Origin: Gordius sp. MW1
Lineage: Eukaryota > Nematomorpha > Gordioida > Gordea > Gordiidae
Direction of reading: 5' to 3'
DNA: 64,000 bases
Assembly (NCBI GenBank): GCA_964036665.1
Contig: OZ038526.1
Span: 25,296,001-25,360,000, forward strand
Part shown: piece after piece, positions 44,904 through 54,940 of the stretch
Position numbering within the stretch: position 1 is the stretch's first letter
How the letters are laid out: every line of letters begins with the position of its first letter
Notes under the pieces: model-generated
The model's database searches: none
What the model was told of the DNA's origin: nothing
Seen by the model: the letters and a program-made list of their open reading frames with translations, nothing else
Program-made: the position numbers and the translations under genes

Positions 44904-46487
44904 CGTAACGTATGAGACTACGTAGCGTTTGAGATAGCGTAATCGTCAATCACGCCTCCACATTCGTTGAAAACACGAAAAAAGTACCCTTTTTTGTCAA
45001 TCACGTGATTTTTTGAGTAACTAGATTGGTTCAAATTTCGGTAAAACATACATTTGAGTTCACGTAATAAAATGCATTTGAGTTCACGTAATTTACAAAC
45101 TTTTTCACTAACTTATATTAATATTAGGAACTTATAAGGCATACATCTAAAAAGGTAAATAACAAACTTTTCCATTAGCTTATATTTATAATCTTAGGAA
45201 CTTACTTATTACAAAATACAATGTTTACTCTTTCAACAATTATAAAGGCATGCATCTAAAAAGGTAAATAACAAACTTTTGCATTAGCTTATATTTATAA
45301 TCTTAGGAACTAACTTATTACAAAATACAAAGTTTACTACCATTTCAACAATTATAAAGGCATACATTTAATGAAACTTTTTCAATAGCTGATTATATTA
45401 ATACAATTATTTATATATACTGTTATTACTTTATATTTACTTTAACTAAAATATATTATTCTTATTCCAATGTCTAATAATGATATTTGACGAAACATGA
45501 TTTTAATATGTCTTATTCCAATAAAATGATATGTAATGGCTAAAAATATATGTTTATTAAAATAATATTATCAATATCATTATTTTATATTATAACAGCT
45601 TTATCAGATGCAAAATAAATTTAATAAACTAAATTTATATAGATTGGATCACTTATAAAAAAATTAAAACCAAATATATGACACCTAAGATCATCAGGGA
45701 TTATAAGATCCTTTATATAAAAAAATTATTTAAGTTCCCCACTTTTTATAATAGTTTAAGAACCCCACTTTTTATAATAGTTTAAAAAATTTAATACAAA
45801 ATTAATTTAATTATTTGTTTATAATAGTTTAAAAAACTTATTGTTGTTAGTTCTACAATAAAGTTTTTATATATTACAAATATAGTAGCAAATTTCTTTA
45901 TTATCATTTATGATAATAACTTAAAAAATTTATAAAAAACAAAATATATTCGAAAAATATTAAAACAAACAAATATTTCCTAAAAATAAAATAAATATTT
46001 GATGAAGCTTAATTTCATGGGCGTAGCCAGGTTTTGAATTAGGGGGGGGGCAGATTAAAAAAAATATTTTTTTCTAAAATTTTCCTGAGAGCAAAAAAAA
46101 AGAAAAAAGTCCTGACTACCCGGAGGGGGGGCAGAGCCTAATGAGGGTGGGGCAGAACAAAATTAGGGGGGGGGCAAAACATAATTTTTTTTTAAGGGTT
46201 TTTGTATTGAAATTTTTTTTTTAATTAGGGGGGGCAGCCCCCCCCCCCTTGCCCCTCCCCCCCTGGCTACGCCCATGCTTAATTCATATTATGTTAAACC
46301 TTTATTAAAAAATCTTAACAAAATTATTGTATAACAAACCACAATTTTTGATTGACATTTATGCCAGCCTATAATAATCTTAGCCTATACCTATAATAAT
46401 CTTTGTTGCAATTATAGTGCAGAAATACATGATTGACGTGTTTGATTGACTTACGCAATATCAAACGGACGCGAATTGAACATTACA
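44904..46487. mobile_element. TGTA...TACA element copy B, tandem to copy A
   Basis: Starts CGTAACGTATGAGACTACG (first base T to C relative to copy A) and ends GCGAATTGAACATTACA, flanked by CCGG at 44900-44903 (shared with copy A) and at 46488-46491. Without the MITE at 46016-46277 and its duplication it is about 1.3 kb. It carries the same CACGCCTCCACATTCGTTG and TTATATATACTGTTATTACT blocks as copy A, with the minisatellite inverted. Confidence 0.75.
46016..46277. mobile_element. 262-bp GTAGCC hAT MITE
   Basis: Termini CATGGGCGTAGCCAGG and CCTGGCTACGCCCATG are perfect inverses. Flanking 8-mers are CTTAATTT and CTTAATTC (7/8). Rich in G-runs at the left and C-runs at the right. Confidence 0.85.
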
Positions 46488-46491
46488 CCGG

Positions 46492-46800
46492 TCCGTTGTT
46501 TACCTTCTCTCGACATGCGACGCCAAACAGCATTTCAACCCTAGAACAATGGCTTTTGACCAATCAGGTCATGAATGGCTAGACGCTTACCACACCTTGT
46601 ATTCTAGAATGCTCATCATAGAGAACCCTACTTGGGCGGTAAATATACGTCAACGTACCCCTGCCTGTTTTTAGCGCATCGTGAATGTTTGATACATTCA
46701 GCATTATTAGGATCCTCCATTTTTATTTCCATTCCGTTATGCTCAAAGTCGTTCGGGAAGAGGCTTCAAATAAAAAAAACTTAAACGCTCCTCTCCCTCG
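46492..46800 (+). pseudogene. RLE non-LTR retrotransposon C-terminal fragment, right of insertion
   Basis: STLEQWLLTNQ and, in another frame, SGHEWLDAYHTLYSRMLIIE (46555-46615) correspond to the segment just before the CCHC in this family. HSALLGSSIFISIPLCSKSF (about 46695-46755) matches RALLSSSIFIPW...FGKQ of the copy at 22137. The CCHC and RPD segments between them are deleted. Together with 37141-37961 this is one element split by the two TGTA elements. Confidence 0.7.
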
Positions 46801-47585
46801 AACATTTCTAATAGCTTCTTACCAGACAATCAATCGCCATTGTCATCGCTAAAACCCAATTTTTATTCTCTGATGATTTCAATGCACATCCTTAAGAAGA
46901 CGAAGAAAGGGGTAACTTTGATCATTTTCCCTGTTATATTCTTTAAGTTAACATCATTAGTATTTACCATAATAAAGCAATTTAACAGTCAAAAAATGAA
47001 TATTGGAGGGAGAGGGGAAAAGAGATGAGGTATGGGGTTAGAGAGCTCTATTGTAAATCACTCTCAACAAAAATATAATTTGCGATACTTCATATATTGA
47101 CTCATTATGTCGTTTATGATTAACCATTTTTATGTTTAAGAAATTATTCATTTATTTGCGTGTTCCTTACATTCAAAATGACTACTAATTTTATATCCCA
47201 ATCATGAAATATGGAAGCGGGGTAAGGATATTATGAATGTGTTCAACATCAAATGGTCTTTTTAATGATGAATCAAAACTCAAACAAATTTAATCCGGGG
47301 GAAGGAGGGTTGAGGGCTATCTTAAAATATCCACCCCGTCCCCCCTAAATACTCTGAAATGCCGTAAATAATTGAGTTTATTTATTTAAAAATTATAAAA
47401 ATTTTATGTAATTACATATATTTAAATATACAATCACGAATAATGTTTATATAATAATGTATATAGTTATGCTAGCTATAAAAAGAAATAATAATTTTTT
47501 ATTAATATACATCTTTAGATTTTAGATGTGTTTAACAAGAGATTAGGACGTATGACTTACCACAAGTTTTCCTAAAATGGCAATC
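46801..47585. other. AT-rich spacer with one dispersed repeat
   Basis: No supported coding sequence. 47130-47205 (TTCATTTATTTGCGTGTTCC ... TATCCCAATC) is repeated at 63335-63392. Several G/C-runs of unknown origin. Confidence 0.4.
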
Positions 47586-49190
47586 AAAATTTTAATACCT
47601 CTCACAAAACTTAAATTTAGAAGCAAATATTTTAAAATTTCGATTATTTTTTAATATATTTATAAACTTACTGCATTCATTATAGACGAGTCCTTCAAAA
47701 TATAATATGTTGTAAAATGAAGAAAAAATACGATATTTGAAGGGGAATCCAAAGTTTTTAAAGCCCAAATTTTTATTACTTTAAATTAAATTAAATTTTG
47801 AAAACTTCAGGCAATTTGAGGATTTTTCATAATTTTTTTATTTTAGAAATATAGAATCTTTATATTTGCGTAATTTTTTATAATACCTTTTAATAGAATG
47901 GTAATTTTAAAGCATAATTGAAATACTATTGACATAATATCTTACCTGTTCCAGCTTTAATATAATCAATATATTTATAAATATTACATGTTAACGAACA
48001 TTATTTAGGATTGAGATTTTTTAAATTACCTGGGCATCCTATATTGGCAACAGCAATAATATTATAAGTAGGTATTTATTTAACCTTTAATTTGTTGAAA
48101 TATATAAAAATTATTTATTATTTGAGGACATAAATTTGTAATAATAATAAAAGTGCTTTATGTTTAATATATACAATTATATAATAGTTGCTAATGCACC
48201 TAGGGCTCCATTCAGAAGTTTTTATTTATGGATATATAAAAATTTAGGGAAGAGGTATAATGAAATAAGAAAAAATAACGGGCAGCAACAAAATTTTAAT
48301 ACCTCTCACAAAACTTCAATTTAGAAGCAAATATTTTAAAATTTCGATTATTTTTTAATATATTTATAAACTTACTGCATTCATTATAGACGAGTTCTTC
48401 AAAATATAATATGTTGTAAAATGAAAAAAAACTCGATATTTGAAGGGGAATCCAAAATTTTAAAGCCCAAATTTTTATTACTTTAAATGAAATTGAATTT
48501 TAAAAACTTCAGGCAATTTGAGGGTTTTATATAATTTTTATTTTAGAAATATAGAATCTTTATATTCGCGTAATTATTTATAATACCATTTAATAATAGA
48601 TTGGTAATTTTAAAGCAAATTGACATATTATTGACATAATATCTTACTTCTTCCACCTATAATATAATCAATATATTTATAAATAATACATGTTAACGAA
48701 CATTATTTCGGATTGAGATTTTTTAAAATACCTCGGCATCCTATATTGGCAATAGCAATAATATTACAATTAGTAGGTATTTATTTAACCTTTAATTTGT
48801 TGAAATATATAAAAATTATTTATTAATTGAGGAAATTTGTAATAAAATAAAAGTGCTTTAAGTTTAATATATAAAATTATATAATAATTGCTAATGCATC
48901 TAGGGCTCCATTCAGAAATTTTTGTTTATGGATATATGAAAATTTAGGGAAGAGGTATAATCATGGGCGTAGCCAGCTTTGGAATTAGAGGGGGGGGCAA
49001 TAATGATTTAAGAATGTTTAAGGAGGGGCAAAATGAACATTTTTTGAAATTTTAGCAATAATTTTAATGAATTTTTAACAATTTTTTGGATTTAAAGGGG
49101 GGCAGCCGCCCCTCCCTGCCCCCCCCCCCCTTGGCTACGCCCATGGGTATAATGAAATAAGAAAAAATAACGGCAACAAATTAACCCCTG
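47586..49190. repeat. 704-bp tandem duplication
   Basis: Copy 1 (47586-48289) and copy 2 (48290 to about 49185) share the CTCACAAAACTTAAATTTAG, GAAGGGGAATCCAAA, AATACATGTTAACGAACATT-type and CACCTAGGGCTCCATTCAGA blocks. Copy 2 has a MITE insertion; copy 1 shows the uninterrupted site. A third, more diverged copy begins at about 50090. Non-coding. Confidence 0.85.
48962..49145. mobile_element. 184-bp GTAGCC hAT MITE, perfect duplication
   Basis: Termini CATGGGCGTAGCCAGC and TTGGCTACGCCCATG. Both flanks read GGTATAAT (48954-48961 and 49146-49153), while the first tandem copy has a single GGTATAAT at about 48253-48260, a true empty site. Confidence 0.92.
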
Positions 49191-49199
49191 TTTAAAATC

Positions 49200-50100
49200 T
49201 TAAGCCTAAGGCAAAATTTATAACATGTTTATAAATCTTAAAATAAAAAACTAAAATGTGTAAATAACACGTGTCAACACGATAAATCGAGCGGCAAACA
49301 GTTTGCAGATTTTAGCATAGTTTTTCGCGATGAACACGATTATATTTATAATTTTGTAACTCCCTCAAGTTTTTGGAATATTTGCTATTAAAGTTGCTAA
49401 AAACATCGATTTGCGCGTTTTCAAGCTTCGATAATTAGCAAATTAATCGGTAAATTTTTAATTAAATAAATTTAGTTTATAACTAAGGGGGAGAGGAATC
49501 TATTAAATCCTTGCTATTTTTATAAACATCAAATATATTTATAAACTGGAACATTAACCTTTATTTATACTTTATAAAACACAAATAAAAATCGCATTAA
49601 TTTTGCAACTAGCGGGCTACGCATATCTAAGCCCGGCCCCGAGCCCATTAAGTTATATTACGCGCCCCGTCCAGGAACGGCTAGTTGTTTTTTTTAAACA
49701 GAAGTCCATCAAAGTTCAGCCCGCGGGCTGGGCCGGGCCGTCCCGAGTATTAGTAGTCGTTAAACAACAACACGTATACTTAATTCCTAGAAGGGGGGAG
49801 GGCCACCTTAAGTATACGACAATTTGTTAATGTCAAAAGATAGAGATAAGTTAATTTTTAATTACATTCCTCTTTCTTTTATTTATGAATCAAATATATT
49901 AAACTAAGGTTTTACCGATAAACTTGCAAGTTACTGAGGTTTCAAAAAATAAAAAATAAATTAGCAACATTGACAGCAATATTTCTTAAACTTGACCTTT
50001 ATGGAAAATGCTAAAAAAATAATCGTGTTATTATAAAAACTCTACCAGAATCTGCAAACAATTTGTCGCTTGATTTTTTAGTCCATTATTGAAGGGGAAT
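49200..50100. repeat. Inverted repeat around a GC-rich hAT-like core
   Basis: Left arm 49260-49520 (CGGCAAACAGTTTGCAGATT, AACACGATTATATTTATAAT, AAACATCGATTT) is the imperfect inverse of 49830-50085 (AATCTGCAAACAATTTGTCG). The core 49605-49750 has AAGCCCGGCCCCGAGCCCAT and GCCCGCGGGCTGGGCCGGGC, matching the inverse of 54757-54910. An old hAT-like element is likely. Confidence 0.5.
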
Positions 50101-50569
50101 CCAAAATTCAAAACCTCAAATTTTTTGAGTGTAATTTTGACTACTGAAGTCGATTTAGAGATTTTTTTAAAATATTTTTTTATTTCAGAAATATATGATC
50201 TTTATATTTGTATTATTATATCATACCTTTTAATATATTGGAAAATTTAAAGCAAAGAATTATTATAGAGGTAATATTTTATTTCGTTAACATTATTTTG
50301 AATTAAAATCTTTTAAATTATCTGGGCATCCGATATTAAGTTTAGCATTAGCATACATGTTACAGTTAGTAGGTATTTATTAATTTGTTGAAAAACAAAA
50401 AATTACTTTTCCATCTTCGAAATTCTAAATTTGTAATACAAATGAAATGGCTTTAAGTTTAATATATACAACTATATAATAATCGCTAATGCACCTAGGG
50501 CTCCATCCAGAAATTTTTATTTATGTATTTATGAAAATTTAGAGAAGAGCTATAATAAAAAATAATCGA

Positions 50570-51975
50570 CAGCAACAAATTATCCCATGTTTTGAATCTT
50601 AAGCCCAAAACAAAATTTGTTACATGTTTATATTTGTTACATGTTTATAAATCTTAAAATAAAAAACCAAAGGAAATTAAAAAACTTACTTCCTCCTGCC
50701 AAACATAAATATGTGATAAAATAAAAGTGCTTTATGTTTAATATATAAAATAATATAATAATTGCTAATGCACCTAGGGCTCAGAAATTTTTATCAATGG
50801 TTATAATGAAATAAGAAAAATAATCGGCAGCAACAAATTAGCCCATGTTTTGAGTTTCAAGCCTAAATATGTTCCATGACCGGCAAACTGTTTGCAGGAG
50901 TTTTTCGCAGTGAACTATATTTTTAATTTTTTTTCTCCTTCAAGTAATTGAAATATTTGCTGGCAAAGTTTCTAAAGACAAAGATTTTAATTTTTTCAAA
51001 CGTCGATAACTTGCAAATTCAGCGGGAAAATTTTAGTTTAATATATATAAAAGGGAAAGGGTATCCATTAAATCCTTGTTTATTTAATAAACATCAATTA
51101 TAATATAATTTAAAAAATTAACCTTTGTTTGAACTTTATAAAACACAGATAAAACTCTAATTTATTTTGCAACGGGCTTTTAGCGGGTCTTAAGTATATC
51201 TAGGCTCGGCCCGAGCCCATTATGTATATTACGGCCCGTCCAGGCAATGCCCGTTGTTTTATTTTAAAGCAGAAGCCCGTCCAAGTCCGACCCGCGGGTC
51301 GGTATTTAGGTTCGTCCGCAGGCCGGGCCATACAAAACTACAACACCTTCTTATTCCTAGTGTTGAAGCGAAGGGAAGACGATTTTGAGACTGGGACAAT
51401 TTGTTAATTTAAATAGATAAAGCAGGCGCGTAGCCAGGATTTTCTCAAGGGGGAAGAAAAATTCAAAAAAAATTTCGACACTTTCATTTATAATATAACA
51501 AAAGTTAACTACAATATATGCGAAACTTCAAGGCGCTATATAACCAGCTTTGGAAAAATCTCTTCTCTTCATTAATCAGAGCATTTACTATCGAAATCGA
51601 TTTTATATATTTAATAAGGACATGGACTTTCAAAAAAATTTTCAGATCTTGATCAAGGGTGTAGAAAATTCCTTCTTTCTGCCCCCTTGGCTACGCACCT
51701 GAGATAAAGATAAGTTAATTTTGTATATATATCAAAAATACTAGATAGGGTAATAAAATTTAAATGGATCCCTCTATTTATTAAACAAAAGTTTTACCTA
51801 TAAAATTGCAAGTTATTGATGTTTGAAAAAACCAAAATCGCTGTTTTTAGAAACTTTGACGCAAATATTTGGAAAACCTGACCTTTATGAAATAAACTAA
51901 AAATATATTGTGTTCAGTGTACAAAACTCAACCAGAATACAGTTTGCTGGTTGATTTTGTAAGTCCATTAACAAT
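50570..51975. repeat. Second inverted repeat with GC-rich core
   Basis: Arms 50870-51130 and 51750-51970 and core 51180-51345 (GGCTCGGCCCGAGCCCATTA, GTCCGACCCGCGGGTCGG) repeat the 49200-50100 arrangement. A GTAGCC MITE is inserted at 51423-51701. Confidence 0.5.
51423..51701. mobile_element. 279-bp GTAGCC hAT MITE, perfect duplication
   Basis: Termini CAGGCGCGTAGCCAGGATTT and CCTTGGCTACGCACCTG. Both flanks read AGATAAAG (51415-51422 and 51702-51709). The left terminus equals the right terminus (inverted) of the transposase-bearing hAT at 11100-12495, so this family was probably mobilised by that transposase. Confidence 0.9.
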
Positions 51976-52029
51976 GTAATTTTATATAAAATGACTCAAA
52001 GTTTAAATCTTCTAACTGTTTCCTTTCAT

Positions 52030-54748
52030 TTAAAAGGCTTTTTAAACTAAAAATAACATAATAAATGCACCGAGCCATAAAACATCTTGTATTTTATAGC
52101 AACATAAATTTTTGTATGAAAAATGACTAAAAATTACCTTGCAACAATGGCAGAAAAAACAATATCGATGCAATAATAATCATTAATTTCATTGTAGATA
52201 GTCGATAGGGAAAATTTTTTCAATATAATAATATATTTTTAATTTAGAATCATCAGTATTTATACTATAACGGTTGTCAATGCAATCCTTCGCCACGTGA
52301 AATACGCATTCTCATTGGTGGAAAACACGTAATGATAAATTTTTGACATATCACGTGTTTTTTACAATAATAAGATTGGGCAAAGATCTGGTAAAAGCAC
52401 TCCTCAAATTTGTAGCCACACTTATCATTTAAAAGTGCTGCCATATTTAGGCCCCAATTAAATCAAAGCCAACTAAACTTTTACGATCTGATGTTAATAA
52501 AAACTAAACTCGATTTAAAATTAAAGATTTTGTCCCTCGTAAAGAATAGTTTTAAGAGATTTATTAACAGGATAAACTATAAAGAATAATTTCGTAAAGC
52601 CCGAATTGGCCGAATCTTGTTAGGGTGCACGCCCGAGCGGGTATTTTTTTATCGAAATTCTAGTTTAAAAAATGTAAATATTATCCTTCCAAGTGTTTAT
52701 AAGTGTTTTAAAATCCTTTGTGCAACTATACTATAATATTTTAATCCATTAATTTTATTTAATAATAAGATTTTTTTTCAAATTTTGGGCCAGATTCAAT
52801 AAAAAAACTATTTAGGTTTGGTTGGACAAACACATGACGATGTTACTTATGTATATAAATCTTACAAAATTATTTTCATCGCGTGGATTTATTAAATATA
52901 TGATGATAAAAAACAAATCCTCATGCCAAAAAAATGATATATTGGTAACGCCCATGAGATACACTAATAGCTCTTAAAATTGTATTAAATCCACTTCCTG
53001 GCGACACCTATTTGTCTTCTAATAATCACATTCACGAACGAGGGAAGTTTTAGCATACTCAGGAGAAAATATTATTTAAGGAATAGTACATTAAGCATCG
53101 ATTGAATTAATTGGCATTATTAACAATCTCCAGCGTTATAACATTTTAGTTGACAATCGGCGGGCAAAAGAAAAATTAACTTTGTTTTATAATTACTATT
53201 TGATAAGTTTTCCATTTAACAAAAGTTTATATTTAATTAAAGGTTTATTATTTTGCCCAAACCCGATCCTGTCCAATTATATAGACAAATAGCACTCCCG
53301 ACCGCCACCTAAGCCCTTCCCATGGCATTGCCACAGTCTTTGCCTGAACTGCTCAACCCATGATTTTGGGCAATAATTTCGCTATATATTCTAATATTTT
53401 TGTAATTTTCTTAATTTTTTTTGCGATAAGAAATATGATTAATAAATATCATAAAATCAATAAAAATTCACGAAAATAATAATATCTCCTTAAGCCCGAT
53501 ATACTCTAATCGTGTTATGATGCCAGCATTTTCCATAGCTGCCGGCCCACTAGGTGTGGCGAAGATTTTTTTCGTCTCTTATCTTTATTATATAGATGAA
53601 ATATTTTTATTTTAATTTATGCGCCACAACGAAAAATTCCTAGGTATGCGCCCTGAATAAAATGTAGGTATAGGTATAACAAAAAGCCTATAGGCAAACA
53701 CTGGCAACATAAAGGTACACATTTGTTAAACATATACATTTTCCAGCAATCATACCGAATTTATGCATGATGTAAGTAAAAAAAAAATATTTAAATAACG
53801 AAGATTTTTTAGTAATAATGCATTCAGTTGCGCAAGAAAGGGGCCGAGGGGCGAAAGCGAAAATTCCCCCCCCCCCTCCCTTAGCCAAAAATTGAAAAAA
53901 TCATATTATTAAATAAATTAAATGGATTAAATTATTATAGTATAGTTGTATAAAGGATTTCAAGACACTTATAAACACTTGGAAAGATTATCTATATATA
54001 TTTCATTTTTTTTAACTAAATTTTAGACAAAAAACTTATACCTGCCCGGGCGTGCATTATAACAAGATTCGGGCATCAGGCTTTATGAGATTTTTCGTTA
54101 TTGTTTTATTTGCTTCATTTATTATTTTTTACCTCTTTAACCAATCGTTTAATATATTCTTATGGTAATGCCTACACTAAAATCTAAAATTGAATTAGAT
54201 TCTGAAAAACATGACAAAACTAGATGAACCCGGCAAACGTTGTTATGCCATTTACCCGGGTGTATTAAATTATGTTGGAATTTTAGGGCATATATGATGA
54301 TAAAGCGGTTATTGAAGTAAAAATAAAGTTTGATGTCTATATGTTCTACTTCTATTTGTTCTATATCCGTATACAGTGTAACCCGTACGAATACTCGAAA
54401 ACTATTGGACCGATTTGGCTCGAACAAATCTTAAAACATGCTCCGGAGTGTCAGGAATATACTGTGAAATTTTGAGCCAAATCGGTTTGGTAGTTTTCCA
54501 ATATTGGTGGCGGCATATATATATAATACACACACACACACATAGTTTCATTTTTATATATAAGATTACTATTAAAAATCTTAAAGATCATCATATCGGG
54601 CAGGGCAGTTCGGGCAGCTCTAATGATTCGGGCATTGTAAGGCGAACACTTAAAAGGGTTTCTGCGGGCCCGGGTGGGCAATTTAGTAATAAAATCGGAC
54701 CGGGCCGTGTTCGGGCAGTTAAATTTAAACAAATCTCACCTCTGCACC
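52030..54748. mobile_element. Second foldback-family copy, core deleted
   Basis: 52030-52510 matches 1-490, 52515-52795 matches the left arm from 3505 to about 3765, and then at about 52796 the sequence jumps to the right arm (CCAGATTCAATAAAAAAACT, inverse of 7630-7680) and continues as at 8585-10340. The loop region and much of the left arm are therefore missing. A 346-bp Helitron sits at 54220-54565. Confidence 0.7.
54220..54565 (-). mobile_element. 346-bp non-autonomous Helitron
   Basis: On the minus strand it begins TCTTATATATAAAAATGAAA, preceded by A, and ends GGGTTCATCTAG, followed by T. The 3' stem-loop is GGCATAACAACGTTTGCC. It is the ends of the 33491-34882 Helitron joined with the helicase region deleted. 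The paralogous empty site is at 10164/10165. Confidence 0.92.
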
Positions 54749-54756
54749 AGTAACTA

Positions 54757-54940
54757 GAGCCCTGCAAGGCACGGTTCGCGGACGGGCCTAAAAGCCCGGC
54801 CCGCGGGCCGGGTTCGGACGAGCTTTTGCCTAAAAATAAAACAACGGGCCGGGCCTGGATGGGCCGGTATATAACTTAACGGGCTCGGGCCGGGCCTAGT
54901 TATACTTAAGGCCCTTTAAAAGTCCGTTATAAAGTCAATT
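54757..54940. mobile_element. hAT-like terminus with GGCCCG array
   Basis: TAGAGCCCTGCAAGGCACGG at 54757 resembles the TAGAGATCTGCAACGGGCCG end, followed by CCCGGCCCGCGGGCCGGG and ACAACGGGCCGGGCCTGGAT. The partner end was not found in the window. Matches the GC-rich cores at 49605-49750 and 51180-51345 (inverted). Confidence 0.5.
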
